Shown here one piece after another: positions 7,627 to 15,939 of a stretch of 15,939 nt of DNA. Source of the DNA: UBA1715 sp045599365. Its GTDB lineage: Bacteria; Bacteroidota; Bacteroidia; Bacteroidales; UBA1715. The position numbers and the translations under genes are program-made. A model generated the notes under the pieces. It saw only the letters and a list, made by a program, of their open reading frames with translations, did no database searches and was not told where the DNA came from. Each line of letters starts with the position of its first letter. Positions within the stretch are counted from its first letter, which is position 1. The DNA lies in contig JAZRVS010000117.1 in NCBI GenBank assembly GCA_045599365.1, positions 1 through 15,939 of the forward strand, read 5' to 3'.

Positions 7627-9606
7627 CTATTTTAGCATTTTTTGTAAATCAAACATTTCGTCACGTAGTTTTGCTGCGGTGGTAAAGTCCATTTCTTTTG
7701 CAGCTGCTTCCATTTCTTTTTTTGTTTTATTTATGAGTTTTTTGATTTCATCTTTACTCATATATTTAACAATAGGGTCGGCGGCAATGTTTGTTTTCAT
7801 TTCTTGATCGTCTTTCTTAACTAACGTGCTATCAATGGATTTTACTATAGGTTTTGGGGTGATATTATGTTCTATGTTGTAGCGAATCTGTTTTTCTCTA
7901 CGGCGATTCGTTTCATCAATAGTTTTTTGCATACTGTCGGTGATAGTATCTGCATACATAATTACCAAACCATTGATATTTCGTGCGGCACGACCTGCAG
8001 TTTGAGTTAATGCTCTTTCACCTCGAAGAAAACCTTCTTTATCAGCATCAAGTATAGCAACGAGAGAAACTTCTGGTAAATCTAAACCTTCTCGAAGTAA
8101 ATTAACCCCAACTAAGACATCAAAACTTCCAGCTCGCAGATTTTCAAGTATTTCTACGCGTTCCAATGTATCTACATCACTATGAATATATGCACTTCTC
8201 ATTCCCAATCTAGTGAGATATTTTTGCAACTCTTCCGCCATTCGTTTGGTAAGTGTTGTTACTAACACTCGCTCATTTTTTTCTGCTCTTTTAGCGATTT
8301 CTTCAATTAAATCGTCTATTTGATTTTCTGTTGGACGAATTTCTATAATTGGTTCTAATAAGCCTGTTGGACGAATAATTTGTTCTACAATCACACCTTC
8401 AGATTGTTTTAATTCAAAATCTGCTGGGGTAGCACTTACGTAAATTGTTTGATTGCAGAGAGATTCAAATTCTTCAAAATTGAGCGGTCTATTATCAAGC
8501 GCAGCGGGCAAACGAAATCCATTGTCAACTAAGTTGATTTTTCTTGAATGGTCGCCACCATACATTCCATGAATTTGAGGTATGGTAACATGACTTTCGT
8601 CTATTACTAACAAAAAATCTTTTGGTAAGTAGTCAAACAAACAATATGGTCGAACGCCTTCAGCACGACCATCAAAATAACGCGAATAGTTTTCTATGCC
8701 AGAACAATAACCAATTTCTTTAATCATTTCAAGGTCGTATTCAACGCGTTCTTTCAATCGTTGTGCTTCTAAAAGTTTGTTATTTTGTTCTAAAAAGGCG
8801 ATTTGTTTTACTAAATCGTCTTGTATGTCGCGTATTGCTTTTTCAAAACCACCTTTACTCGTGATAAAAAGATTTGCTGGGTAAATAACCGTTTCGGAAA
8901 GTTCTTCAATTGTTTTTCCTGTTTCTGGGTCGATTGCGGAAAGTCTATCTATCTCATTGTCCCATAATTCAATACGTATTGCGTAGTCAAGTGATGCTAC
9001 AAAGACATCTACTACGTCACCTTTGACGCGAAAAGTGCCACGTTTAAATTCTATTTCATTACGAGAATAGAGATTGTCAACTAATTCTCTTAAAAGAACA
9101 TCTTGAAGAATTTTTTGCCCTATTTGTAAATGTAACGCACGCTCATTGAAATTGTTTGGATTTCCCATACCATAAATACAGGAAACTGAAGAAACGATTA
9201 TAACATCTTGTCTCCCAGATAATAACGTACTTGTGGTACTCAAACGAAGTTTTTCTAATTCATCATTTATAGATAAATCTTTTTCTATATAAGTATTTGT
9301 TTGTGGAATATAAGCTTCAGGTTGGTAATAATCGTAATATGATACGAAATATTCAACTGCATTGTTGGGAAAAAACTGCTTGAATTCGTTATACAATTGT
9401 GCTGCAAGGGTTTTGTTATGGCTTAAAATGAGAGTTGGTTTCTGGACTTTTTGTATAACATTAGCAATGGTAAATGTTTTTCCAGAACCTGTAACACCAA
9501 GTAATACCTGATGCTTGGTGCCATCAAGTATGCCAGAGGTAAGTTGTTTTATAGCTTCAGGTTGGTCGCCCGTTGGTTTGTATTTTGATTGTATTGAAAA
9601 TTCCAT
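7627..9606 (-). CDS. uvrB: Excinuclease ABC subunit B
   Basis: UvrB is the damage-verifying helicase-like subunit of nucleotide excision repair; it is loaded by UvrA and then recruits UvrC. The 659-residue product is full length for the family. Walker A is GVTGSGKT at 37-44. The tyrosine-rich beta-hairpin that inserts between DNA strands lies near 90-110 (YYDYYQPEAYIP). Walker B is DESH at 336-339, and the family signature IPQIHGMYGGDHSRK follows. Later come helicase motifs V and VI (VGVNLLREGLDLPEV, QTAGRAARN) and, at the very C-terminus, the UVR domain that contacts UvrC (AAAKEMDFTTAAKLRDEM). The start is the ATG at 9606. An exact -7 box ends only four bases before it. No uvrA or uvrC is in the window. 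Confidence 0.98.
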   Translation of the reverse strand: MEFSIQSKYKPTGDQPEAIKQLTSGILDGTKHQVLLGVTGSGKTFTIANVIQKVQKPTLILSHNKTLAAQLYNEFKQFFPNNAVEYFVSYYDYYQPEAYIPQTNTYIEKDLSINDELEKLRLSTTSTLLSGRQDVIIVSSVSCIYGMGNPNNFNERALHLQIGQKILQDVLLRELVDNLYSRNEIEFKRGTFRVKGDVVDVFVASLDYAIRIELWDNEIDRLSAIDPETGKTIEELSETVIYPANLFITSKGGFEKAIRDIQDDLVKQIAFLEQNNKLLEAQRLKERVEYDLEMIKEIGYCSGIENYSRYFDGRAEGVRPYCLFDYLPKDFLLVIDESHVTIPQIHGMYGGDHSRKINLVDNGFRLPAALDNRPLNFEEFESLCNQTIYVSATPADFELKQSEGVIVEQIIRPTGLLEPIIEIRPTENQIDDLIEEIAKRAEKNERVLVTTLTKRMAEELQKYLTRLGMRSAYIHSDVDTLERVEILENLRAGSFDVLVGVNLLREGLDLPEVSLVAILDADKEGFLRGERALTQTAGRAARNINGLVIMYADTITDSMQKTIDETNRRREKQIRYNIEHNITPKPIVKSIDSTLVKKDDQEMKTNIAADPIVKYMSKDEIKKLINKTKKEMEAAAKEMDFTTAAKLRDEMFDLQKMLK

Positions 9607-9610
9607 GACG

Positions 9611-9618
9611 CAAAGATA
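9611..9618 (-). promoter_or_regulatory. -7 box of uvrB, close to the start codon
   Basis: On the minus strand an exact TAnnTTTG box (TATCTTTG) ends four bases before the uvrB ATG. With normal spacing, transcription would start at or next to the start codon, giving a leaderless or nearly leaderless mRNA. No TTG lies at the expected -33 distance. No LexA-type SOS box was recognised. Confidence 0.5.
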
Positions 9619-9624
9619 ATAAAC

Positions 9625-9656
9625 TTGAGAGTTAAGTCGTAAGAATTAACTCTCAA
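9625..9656 (-). terminator. Hairpin after the M16 peptidase gene
   Basis: A perfect 11-bp inverted repeat (TTGAGAGTTAA / TTAACTCTCAA) with a 10-nt loop lies 24 bp past the M16 gene stop. On the minus strand it is followed by GTTTATTA, a weak U-rich stretch. It probably ends the upstream operon, but it also sits just upstream of the uvrB -7 box, so an operator role is possible. Confidence 0.5.
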
Positions 9657-9680
9657 AGTAGACGGATGCGCTCTTTATAA

Positions 9681-10922
9681 CTAATTACTTTTAGATAAAT
9701 AATAAAGAGTGGAATCATTTGTTTCGTCAAATAATGTATCTGAAACACGTTTTACATCAATGAGAGATACTTCTCTATATTTTTCTAATCGATTGTTTAC
9801 TAATTTGATATCTCCTAAATTTGCATAATACGCAAGTGCTTTGGCTTTTGAAAGTACATCAATTTCGCCTAAAATAGTGCTACTTTCAAATTTGTTTTTG
9901 ACTTTTTGTAATTCGTAATCAAAAACAAATCCTTCTTTAATTTTATTGATTTCACTATAGATTGCTTTTTCTGCCTCTTCCATTGACGCAGACGGATTTA
10001 GATTACCAGTTATGACGAATAATCCAGCATCAATTTCTCCTGTAATATAGGCGTTTATGTCGCTAAAAAGCTTTTGGTTTTGTACAAGATTTTGATATAA
10101 TCGAGCTGATTTTCCATTAGACAAAATGTCTGAGATTAAGTCTGTTGCAAAGAAATCTGGACTCAGTTGATTGCACATGTGAAATGCTTTATAAATGCTT
10201 GAAGCAGGAACATTTCGTTCTACTGTTAGAGTTCGTTTTTCTGTTTGCTGTGGTTCTTTTGGAATATTGCGAGTCGTTATTTCTCTTGGTGGAATATTAC
10301 CAAACCATTTGTGTGCCAACCATTTTACTTTTGTGAGCGATACATTGCCAGAAATAGCAATTATTGCATTGTTTGGCGCATAATGGTGGTAGAAAAAGTC
10401 TTTTACATCTTTTAATGTTGCATTTTCTATATGACTTAATTCTTTCCCAATTGTTGCCCACTGATAGGGGTGAACTTTGTAGGCGAGAGGTCTTAAAAGT
10501 AGCCAAGCATCACCGTATGGTTGATTTAAATATCGTTGCTTAAATTCTTCACATACAACATTTTTTTGTGTGTCTAAACTTTTTTGTGAGAATGCTAATT
10601 CTAGCATTCTATCCGATTCCAGCCAAAATGCAGTTTCTATATTCTTTGCAGGAACGGTAATGTAATAATTTGTGATATCTGTTGTGGTGAACGCATTGTT
10701 TTCACCGCCAACTTTTTGTAGTGGAGTATCAAATGAGGGAATGTTTTTTGAGCCACCAAACATTAAATGTTCAAAAAGATGTGCAAACCCTGTTTTTTTA
10801 GGCGATTCATCTTTGGAACCTACGTCGTATAGTGTATTTATAGCTACAAATGGTGTGGTTTTGTCTATATTGACAATAAACCGAAGACCATTTCGTAATT
10901 TAAATTCTTCAAACTGTATCAT
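9681..10922 (-). CDS. M16 family zinc peptidase
   Basis: This 413-residue protein is a single-unit M16 (pitrilysin/processing peptidase-like) metallopeptidase. The inverted zinc motif HLFEH lies at 48-52 (zinc ligands H48 and H52, catalytic E51), inside the family block GFAHLFEHLMFGGSKNIP. The third zinc ligand is probably one of the glutamates in VCEEFKQR (125/126). The first half is the catalytic M16 domain. The second half (from about 190) is the inactive M16_C domain, with the typical start HHYAPNNAIIAISGNV just before it. No signal peptide is visible at MIQFEEFKLRNGLRF, which suggests a cytoplasmic location, whereas many Bacteroidota paralogues are exported. It lies 34 bp after the OmpA-domain gene and is probably in the same transcript. 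The substrate cannot be told from sequence. Confidence 0.93.
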   Translation of the reverse strand: MIQFEEFKLRNGLRFIVNIDKTTPFVAINTLYDVGSKDESPKKTGFAHLFEHLMFGGSKNIPSFDTPLQKVGGENNAFTTTDITNYYITVPAKNIETAFWLESDRMLELAFSQKSLDTQKNVVCEEFKQRYLNQPYGDAWLLLRPLAYKVHPYQWATIGKELSHIENATLKDVKDFFYHHYAPNNAIIAISGNVSLTKVKWLAHKWFGNIPPREITTRNIPKEPQQTEKRTLTVERNVPASSIYKAFHMCNQLSPDFFATDLISDILSNGKSARLYQNLVQNQKLFSDINAYITGEIDAGLFVITGNLNPSASMEEAEKAIYSEINKIKEGFVFDYELQKVKNKFESSTILGEIDVLSKAKALAYYANLGDIKLVNNRLEKYREVSLIDVKRVSDTLFDETNDSTLYYLSKSN

Positions 10923-10956
10923 AGGTTTTGATTGATATTGTTGATGAAAAATCTAC

Positions 10957-12885
10957 TTATTTTGCAGTAATTATCAACTCGGTTCTACGATTTTGTGCTC
11001 GATGTTCTGGAGTGTCGTTAGGAACGCAAGGTTTTGTGCTTCCATATCCTTTCCATGTAAGTCGTTTAGCATCAATGTTATATTTTGAAACTAATTCATT
11101 GACAACGGTTGATGCACGTTGTTCCGAAAGTTTTTGATTGTATGATGCATTACCAACATTGTCGGTGTGACCACCAATTTCAAAATGAACTGTCGGATTG
11201 AGGCTCATAAAGCGAGCAATTGCTTCAATTTCAGATTTTGATTCGTTTTTAAGTGAGTATGAGTCTGTGTTGAAGAAAATGTTTTTCAATACAACGTAGT
11301 TTCCTACAATAATTTGTTGAAGAGGAATTTCAACTTTTTCAGCTCCTTTGAATGTGGCGAGAGACACGTTTTCGGAATAGAATAAGTATCCAAGTTTTTC
11401 TACAGAAAGTGCATATTCGCGACCTTCAATAAATGGAACAATACATTCACCTGTAACTTGATCTGAAGTGTTTATGAATATTTTTTCATTTGTCGCAATG
11501 TCAGAAAGAATGACTTTTGCGCCAAGTTTTGCTTTTGTAATATTGTCAAATACAATACAGTTGACGTATGTTACTGGATTTGGTTTAACTTTGAAAGATT
11601 TATCAATGTTGAATTCGTAAATATCAAAGCCACCAAAACCACCATATCGATTCGATGCCATGTAACCTTTTGTTCCCTCTGCATTTATCACAATATGAGT
11701 TTCGTCTTCGTTCGTGTTGAGCGGACTTCCAAGGTTTTCTGGTGTTGTCCATGAATTTTTGTCGTTTCGTTTTGAGCCGTATAAATCTTTTTTGCCCATT
11801 CCATCAAATCCATCAGACGAGTAGTATAAGGTAATACCATCAGCATGAATGTATGGCGATTCATCATTATGTTTGGTATTTATGGTTGATCCTAAATTTT
11901 CTGGTTTAGACCAATTACCATTTGATTGCAAATGGGTTACCCAAATATCTTTTTGACCAATTCCCCCAGGTCGATTTGATGCAAAGTATAAAGTTTTTCC
12001 ATCGGCAGAACATGATGGTTGTGATTCCCAGTTTTTACTATTCACTTCTGGACCAAGATTACGAGGTTTAACCCATTTGTTTCCAATACGTTGTGTTACA
12101 TATATATCACAAGAACCATAGCCTTCAGGAGCATTACAAATGGTGAAAAACATTGTTTTTCCGTCTGCTGTAATGGATTGAGCACCTTCGTTTGCCTTTG
12201 TATTAATTTGAGAAAGAGGCATACTTTTTTGCCATTCTTCAAATTTTTGAGCAGAAAATAAGTCTTCTTGGTATAGTTTGGGATTGGCTGTAGGTAGATT
12301 TATAGTGTAAATCAATGTACTATCGTCAACTGTGATAGAAGGGTGGTAATCATCGTATTGAGTGTTGATGTTTTTACCCATGTTTTGAGGTGTAAAGTTG
12401 ATTGGGTTTGATTGTAATTCAAGAGCTTTGTTTACCTTGTTGATTAAGTCTGTTAAATTTATTTCTTCCACTTTGGAAAGCGTTGAAGATGAGTGCATTT
12501 CATTTGCTCTTTTGAAATGTTGAAGATTTGCGAATGCTTCATTGTACATTCCTAAGTTGTATTCTTCGTATGCTAATTTGTAGCGAGACCAAAGGTGTTT
12601 TCCTCCACATTTTTCTACGCACGTTTCAAGGGTCGAAAGCATTTGTATTGTGTCGTTTTTTTGTGTGTAAACTCCAGCTAAAAGATAGTAGGCTTCCACA
12701 AAATATTGGTCTTGCTTTAATGCGGTTTTTAAATTTTCTTCTGCTTTATCGTAGTACAAAAGTTGATAGTTTTGTATCGCTGTTTCGTATGCTGCAATGG
12801 CTTTTTTGTTATTCGTGGAATATTCCTGAGCAAATGTTATTATTGCTACGAAAAGAGAGAGTATGACAACGAATGTTTTCTTCAT
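10957..12885 (-). CDS. TPR-PD40 propeller-OmpA envelope protein, PorE-like architecture
   Basis: The 642-residue product has a signal peptide (MKKTFVVILSLFVAIITFAQ, with the cut likely before EYS). Next come TPR-like helices (about 28-125) and a beta-propeller made of PD40/WD40-like repeats. Four repeats are easy to see: TADGKTMFFT, SADGKTLYFASNRPGG, HADGITLYYSSDG and NAEGTKGYMASNRYGG (about 239-412). A carboxypeptidase-regulatory-like domain (about 438-522) and a C-terminal OmpA domain (about 530-640) follow. Peptidoglycan-binding residues D575 (GHTDN) and R590 (LSEQRA) are present, so the protein probably tethers an outer-membrane complex to the cell wall. The same domain order is known from PorE of the type IX secretion system, but PorE is a lipoprotein and this protein lacks a lipobox. 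Several Bacteroidota paralogues share the layout, so the PorE role is unproven. It lies 30 bp after the SGNH esterase gene. Confidence 0.9.
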   Translation of the reverse strand: MKKTFVVILSLFVAIITFAQEYSTNNKKAIAAYETAIQNYQLLYYDKAEENLKTALKQDQYFVEAYYLLAGVYTQKNDTIQMLSTLETCVEKCGGKHLWSRYKLAYEEYNLGMYNEAFANLQHFKRANEMHSSSTLSKVEEINLTDLINKVNKALELQSNPINFTPQNMGKNINTQYDDYHPSITVDDSTLIYTINLPTANPKLYQEDLFSAQKFEEWQKSMPLSQINTKANEGAQSITADGKTMFFTICNAPEGYGSCDIYVTQRIGNKWVKPRNLGPEVNSKNWESQPSCSADGKTLYFASNRPGGIGQKDIWVTHLQSNGNWSKPENLGSTINTKHNDESPYIHADGITLYYSSDGFDGMGKKDLYGSKRNDKNSWTTPENLGSPLNTNEDETHIVINAEGTKGYMASNRYGGFGGFDIYEFNIDKSFKVKPNPVTYVNCIVFDNITKAKLGAKVILSDIATNEKIFINTSDQVTGECIVPFIEGREYALSVEKLGYLFYSENVSLATFKGAEKVEIPLQQIIVGNYVVLKNIFFNTDSYSLKNESKSEIEAIARFMSLNPTVHFEIGGHTDNVGNASYNQKLSEQRASTVVNELVSKYNIDAKRLTWKGYGSTKPCVPNDTPEHRAQNRRTELIITAK

Positions 12886-12915
12886 ATTTATTTGTTTTTA
12901 GATGTTGTTGTTGAT

Positions 12916-13587
12916 CTATTTTTGTCTATGATATTTTTGGGTCTTAAAAGCTTTTTGCCATATTTTTATGGCTATTATTTCTGAACCATTCTTATCTGGA
13001 TGAACATTGTCTTTTGAATACAAACTTTGTTCCATATTTGAATGTAAGTCAATTGTTTGAAGATTGTATTTTTGCGCAACAGAATCAATGATTGGAATGA
13101 TTTTGTTTACAACTATTTCTTCACGAATTCCCCAATTGTTTTCGTAAACGGGAATAGGGTAACACAAAAATATTTTTGGTTTTGATGGCAATGATAGTAA
13201 TGTGTCAATCAAAAATTCCAAATCGTGACGGAATTCGTTTCCGTATTTCCAATTATGTGGCTTGGTGTCGTTTGTGCCTAATTTTATGGTAACAATTTGT
13301 GGGTTGTATTCAAGAACAGCTTCAAAATACGACTCTTTCATCCATGGTAAATCGCCTTTCATTAGTAATGTTCGCGCACTGATACCATAGTTTTTTACTT
13401 CGTAAACATTTTCTCCGTATTTGTTTTCAAGCATTTCGTTTAAAATGGCAGGATAGGATTCTTGTTGTGGATTTTGGAGACCGAAGCCAGCTGTAATGCT
13501 ATTTCCTATGCAGGCTACGCGAATTTGAGAAAAACCTTGTAGGGAGATGGCAAGAATCAATGAGAAAATCCAAAAGTATTTTTTCAT
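12916..13587 (-). CDS. Exported SGNH/GDSL-type esterase
   Basis: The 223-residue product carries a type I signal peptide (MKKYFWIFSLILAISLQGFS, cut near residue 20) followed directly by an SGNH hydrolase fold. Block I is GNSITAG with nucleophile S30, block II has G68 in NYGISAR, block III is GTND with N106, and block V is DNVHPDKNG with D193 and H196. All four catalytic blocks are therefore intact. Such periplasmic or surface enzymes usually remove acetyl or acyl groups from carbohydrates (sialic acid, xylan) or lipids; the substrate here is unknown. No C-terminal secretion domain of the type IX kind is seen. The gene lies between a lipoprotein and the OmpA-domain protein with gaps of 21 and 30 bp, consistent with one transcript for envelope proteins. 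Confidence 0.92.
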   Translation of the reverse strand: MKKYFWIFSLILAISLQGFSQIRVACIGNSITAGFGLQNPQQESYPAILNEMLENKYGENVYEVKNYGISARTLLMKGDLPWMKESYFEAVLEYNPQIVTIKLGTNDTKPHNWKYGNEFRHDLEFLIDTLLSLPSKPKIFLCYPIPVYENNWGIREEIVVNKIIPIIDSVAQKYNLQTIDLHSNMEQSLYSKDNVHPDKNGSEIIAIKIWQKAFKTQKYHRQK

Positions 13588-13608
13588 AGGTTCAGTTTTG
13601 TTTTGAAA

Positions 13609-14004
13609 TTATTTTGGAGTCGAAAAACTCTTTATATCACCATAATAATAGTCATTGTTATGGTGAACATATCCACAATAATAAAATTTTGTTCCTGCTT
13701 GGGGTGCATTGTCATTTACGTCAGAAAGTGATAGCATGACAGTGTATGTGTTACCAATGTATTTTTGTGTTTTTGTTTCCATTCCTGCATTCGCTTCAAC
13801 AGTTAATTTTGATTCGCTATATAGAACGCCTAATTCATCAAATTTTGACATTGAAATATTTGAATTAATCTCGCAAGTTACCATTGCTGATATTTCGGTT
13901 ATCTCAAATGCATCTCTAGTTGTAACTTCAACATTGCCTTTTGTACAAGCCACAAAAAGTAGAGTAGAAATACCCCAAAGTAGGTATGTTAAAAATCTTT
14001 TCAA
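13609..14004 (-). CDS. Small lipoprotein, Ig/fibronectin-like fold
   Basis: This 131-residue product has a lipoprotein signal: KRF, a hydrophobic core, then a lipobox LLFVAC with the lipidated cysteine at 20. The residues after the cysteine (TKGN) lack the usual acidic surface-export signal, so the inner leaflet of the outer membrane is likely. The rest looks like one beta-sandwich domain of the kind common in Bacteroidota lipoproteins (ITEISAMVTCEIN, FDELGVLYSE, then AGTKFYYCGYVHHNNDYYYGDIKSFST). The start must be the TTG at 14004: an in-frame TAA lies five codons upstream and the next Met is past the lipobox. That TTG is only 2 bp beyond the pyrI stop, so translation is probably coupled to pyrI. 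I cannot name a function. Confidence 0.8.
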   Translation of the reverse strand: MKRFLTYLLWGISTLLFVACTKGNVEVTTRDAFEITEISAMVTCEINSNISMSKFDELGVLYSESKLTVEANAGMETKTQKYIGNTYTVMLSLSDVNDNAPQAGTKFYYCGYVHHNNDYYYGDIKSFSTPK

Positions 14005-14006
14005 AT

Positions 14007-14474
14007 TTAAATAAAGTTAAAATGCTCAAAATCGGTAGTTTTTTCGCAATATTCGCATTTTAGACTGACACTTGGCGTTTTTCCAATAACAGAAAATTTT
14101 GGAACAATGTTTTGATGATTGGTAACGCATTTGGGATTAAAGCATTTGGTGATTCCTTGAATTTTTTCTGGACACGTAATCACTTTTTTCTCAACAACTT
14201 TGTAATCTTTGATGATATTTAGCTTTGCTTCTGGTGCAAGAATTGCAATTTTGTTTATTTCGTCTTGCTCGAAAAATTTGTCTTCTATTTTTATAATTGC
14301 TTTACTACCAAGTCGTTTGCTCTTCAAATTTACCCCAAATGTGATTTGGTTTCCAATATCTTCCAACTTTAAGATGGAAATAATTTTAAATAGATTTTTG
14401 CTTGGAATGTGGTCTATTACTGTACCATTTTTAATGGCACTAACCACCATTTGTTCCCCTTGAATTGTTCCCAT
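14007..14474 (-). CDS. pyrI: Aspartate carbamoyltransferase regulatory chain
   Basis: PyrI is the regulatory subunit of aspartate transcarbamoylase and binds CTP/ATP to tune the catalytic PyrB trimers. The 155-residue product has the N-terminal allosteric domain (SAIKNGTVIDHIPSKNLFKI) with the nucleotide-site lysine and aspartate region. The C-terminal zinc domain has four cysteines at 111, 116, 140 and 143, exactly the 5/24/3 spacing of E. coli PyrI (109, 114, 138, 141). An extra cysteine lies at 101. The ATG at 14474 is 4 bp after the pyrB stop; a second ATG at 14450 (MVVSAIK) is closer to the conserved core and cannot be excluded. The enzyme is therefore probably a c6r6 holoenzyme under feedback control. 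Confidence 0.96.
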   Translation of the reverse strand: MGTIQGEQMVVSAIKNGTVIDHIPSKNLFKIISILKLEDIGNQITFGVNLKSKRLGSKAIIKIEDKFFEQDEINKIAILAPEAKLNIIKDYKVVEKKVITCPEKIQGITKCFNPKCVTNHQNIVPKFSVIGKTPSVSLKCEYCEKTTDFEHFNFI

Positions 14475-14478
14475 TTTT

Positions 14479-15393
14479 CTATAAGTTAAGGTTCAACAAA
14501 TAACTAATGATTGCTTGACGAGTGAAAACGCCATTACGAGCTTGTTCAAAATAATATGCTTTTGGATTCACATCAACGTCTTCTTGGATTTCGTTAACAC
14601 GTGGAAGCGGATGTAATATTTTCATATTTGATTTGGTGTTCGTAAGCATTTCATTTTTAAGTATATACAAATTCTTCGTCTTTTCGTATTCCATCAAATC
14701 GGAGAAACGTTCTTTTTGGACACGAGTCATATATACGATATCAACTTCGTTCAAAACTGATTGCATATCAGTGTGTTCGTAGAATGTGATGTTGTTCTCC
14801 TTGAGAATATTTTTGTATTCATTAGGCAATGCCAATTCTGGTGGAGCAACTAAATGGAATGTTGGATTGAAATATTTCATTGCCATAATAAGCGAATGAA
14901 CGGTTCTTCCATATTTCAAATCACCAATCAGCGCGATAGACAAATTGTTTAGTGTTCCTTGTGTTTTTGAAATAGAGTACATATCCAATAGTGTTTGCGT
15001 TGGGTGTTGGTTTGCTCCATCACCAGCATTGATAATTGGGACATTTGCAACTTCACTGGCAAATTTTGCAGCTCCTTCAAGTGGGTGACGCATAACAATC
15101 AAATCGCAGTAGTTTGAAATGATTTTTATTGTATCGTGAAGTGATTCTCCTTTTGTTGAACTCGTTGTGTCTATATCTGAAAAACCAATTACGCGTCCAC
15201 CAAGACGATTGATAGAACTTTCAAAACTTAAACGCGTACGTGTTGATGGTTCAAAAAAAAGAGATGCAATAACTCTGCCGTTTAATAAGTTACGGTAACT
15301 ATTTGCTTCAAATTTTGTTGCGAGCTCCAATATTTTGAGGTACTCTTCTGGGTCAAAATCTGTAATTGAAACTAAACTTTTTACGTTGCTCAT
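14479..15393 (-). CDS. pyrB: Aspartate carbamoyltransferase catalytic chain
   Basis: PyrB joins carbamoyl phosphate and aspartate to give N-carbamoyl-aspartate, the first committed step of pyrimidine synthesis. At 304 residues it is close to the E. coli length. The carbamoyl-phosphate motif FFEPSTRTRLSFE has STRTR at 50-54. The mobile loop lysine K81 is in STKGESLHDT, R102 is in MRHP and H130 is in GANQHPTQTLLD. The HPLPRVNEI loop lies at 261-269. All active-site residues are present. The ATG at 15393 (MSNVKSL) fits the family start. It forms a two-gene unit with pyrI (4-bp gap). A strong terminator hairpin ends only 13 bp upstream of this start codon, so its own promoter is hard to place. 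Confidence 0.98.
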   Translation of the reverse strand: MSNVKSLVSITDFDPEEYLKILELATKFEANSYRNLLNGRVIASLFFEPSTRTRLSFESSINRLGGRVIGFSDIDTTSSTKGESLHDTIKIISNYCDLIVMRHPLEGAAKFASEVANVPIINAGDGANQHPTQTLLDMYSISKTQGTLNNLSIALIGDLKYGRTVHSLIMAMKYFNPTFHLVAPPELALPNEYKNILKENNITFYEHTDMQSVLNEVDIVYMTRVQKERFSDLMEYEKTKNLYILKNEMLTNTKSNMKILHPLPRVNEIQEDVDVNPKAYYFEQARNGVFTRQAIISYLLNLNL

Positions 15394-15406
15394 AAAACTA
15401 CATTAT

Positions 15407-15440
15407 AAAAAAAAGAGCCTAATGGAAAACCATCAGGCTC
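15407..15440 (-). terminator. Intrinsic terminator between the DUF3276 gene and pyrB
   Basis: On the minus strand a stem of GAGCCT paired with AGGCTC, one mismatch, then four more pairs closing a 4-nt loop, is followed by eight U residues (15414-15407). It starts 6 bp after the DUF3276 stop and ends 13 bp before the pyrB ATG. It is the best intrinsic terminator in the window and functions in one direction only. Confidence 0.88.
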
Positions 15441-15446
15441 AGAAAA

Positions 15447-15740
15447 TTACTCTTCCGTTTCGTTTGATTCGCCGTGTCTAACAGGATTAGGATTTTCTGC
15501 CGTAACGAAATCTACAGCTTCTTTCATTCCTGCAACGAATTTTTCAAAATCTTCTTGATATAAGAATATTTTATGCTTTTCGTATGTTACTTTTTCCTCT
15601 GTTTCAAAAACTCGCTTACTTTCTGTTATTGTAAGAAAATAATCGTTGTTTTTTGTTTTTTTTACATCGAAAAAATAGGTTCTTTTGCCTGCTTTTACTG
15701 GTTTAGAGAACACTTCCTCCTTGTCATTGTACATATCCAT
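15447..15740 (-). CDS. PUR-alpha-like nucleic-acid-binding protein (DUF3276)
   Basis: The 97-residue product matches the small bacterial PUR domain family DUF3276, whose characterised relative in Borrelia (BpuR) binds DNA and RNA. The diagnostic block EVFSKPVKAGKRTYFFDVKKTKNNDYFLTITESKR is followed by EKHKIFLYQEDFEKFVAGMKEAVDFV, a beta-beta-beta-beta-alpha pattern. The C-terminus is acidic (GESNETEE) and probably disordered. The start is uncertain. The ATG at 15740 (MDMYND) is preferred; a TTG at 15749 would add three residues and the ATG at 15734 would remove two. The family likely acts as a global nucleic-acid-binding regulator, but no target is known here. It lies upstream of pyrB and is separated from it by an intrinsic terminator. 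Confidence 0.9.
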   Translation of the reverse strand: MDMYNDKEEVFSKPVKAGKRTYFFDVKKTKNNDYFLTITESKRVFETEEKVTYEKHKIFLYQEDFEKFVAGMKEAVDFVTAENPNPVRHGESNETEE

Positions 15741-15854
15741 CTTGCTCAATTTTATCGTTTGAGTAAAAATAGAAGATTTTTTTTTATAAAATGAGAGAAT
15801 TTTATGAGAGTTATTAACATATTAAAAACCGAAAAGGATAGGGGTGGAATTGGG

Positions 15855-15875
15855 GATTAGTGATTGGTGATTAAT
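15855..15875. repeat. Three GATTRRT heptamers
   Basis: Three consecutive 7-bp units, GATTAGT, GATTGGT and GATTAAT, lie in the noncoding region upstream of the DUF3276 gene. They precede a run of T and a second heptamer tract of different sequence. Confidence 0.7.
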
Positions 15876-15884
15876 TTTTTTTAT

Positions 15885-15939
15885 TTCTTACTTCTTACTT
15901 CTTAATTCTTAATTCTTCCCTCTTACCTCTTAATTCTTA
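15885..15939. repeat. TTCTTAC/TTCTTAA heptamer tract at the right edge
   Basis: Seven full 7-bp units and one partial unit of the form YTCTTMM (TTCTTAC, TTCTTAA, TTCTTCC, CTCTTAC, CTCTTAA) run to the window end, so the tract probably continues. Similar degenerate heptamer arrays are seen between genes in some Bacteroidota and cyanobacteria. No gene is seen from 15750 to the end. Confidence 0.85.

Overview
This window is a stretch of AT-rich chromosome that reads as Bacteroidota, most likely Bacteroidales. Three exact TAnnTTTG -7 promoter boxes, the characteristic form in this phylum, sit upstream of genes. Several proteins are of Bacteroidota type: a PUR-alpha-like DUF3276 protein, an AAA_14/DUF4143-type ATPase ending in LWIMGFLY, a TPR/PD40/OmpA envelope protein, and a pyrB-pyrI pair. 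No rRNA, tRNA, CRISPR array or transposase gene is visible.

Layout. Positions 1-719 hold an indel-free tandem array of 33-bp units, each able to form a hairpin (TCGCTT, 8 nt, AAGCGA). The last unit becomes a 10-bp perfect palindrome that abuts the -7 box of the next gene, an orphan ATPase (720-1916). A second, identical 28-bp copy of that terminal repeat overlaps the ATPase stop codon, so the gene is bracketed by direct repeats. Converging on it from the minus strand are rnr (RNase R) and cysE (serine acetyltransferase), which overlap by 11 bp. Two plus-strand genes follow: an exported probable beta-barrel protein of unknown function and a long RluA-type pseudouridine synthase.

From 7627 to the right end everything is on the minus strand. 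In transcription order the genes are DUF3276, a strong intrinsic terminator, pyrB, pyrI, a small lipoprotein, an SGNH esterase, a TPR/PD40/OmpA protein, an M16 peptidase and uvrB. Gaps from pyrB to the M16 gene are only 2-34 bp, so pyrimidine synthesis genes appear to be co-transcribed with envelope genes. uvrB has its own promoter behind a terminator-like hairpin. Two short heptamer repeat tracts lie at the right edge.

Most genes are housekeeping: RNA decay and modification, nucleotide excision repair, cysteine and pyrimidine synthesis, and cell envelope. The part most worth attention is the 33-bp hairpin array plus repeat-bracketed ATPase at 1-1942, which does not match a system I can name. 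The second is the terminator 13 bp before the pyrB start codon, which leaves little room for a separate promoter and suggests readthrough or attenuation control. All assignments are by eye from motifs; no database search was run.
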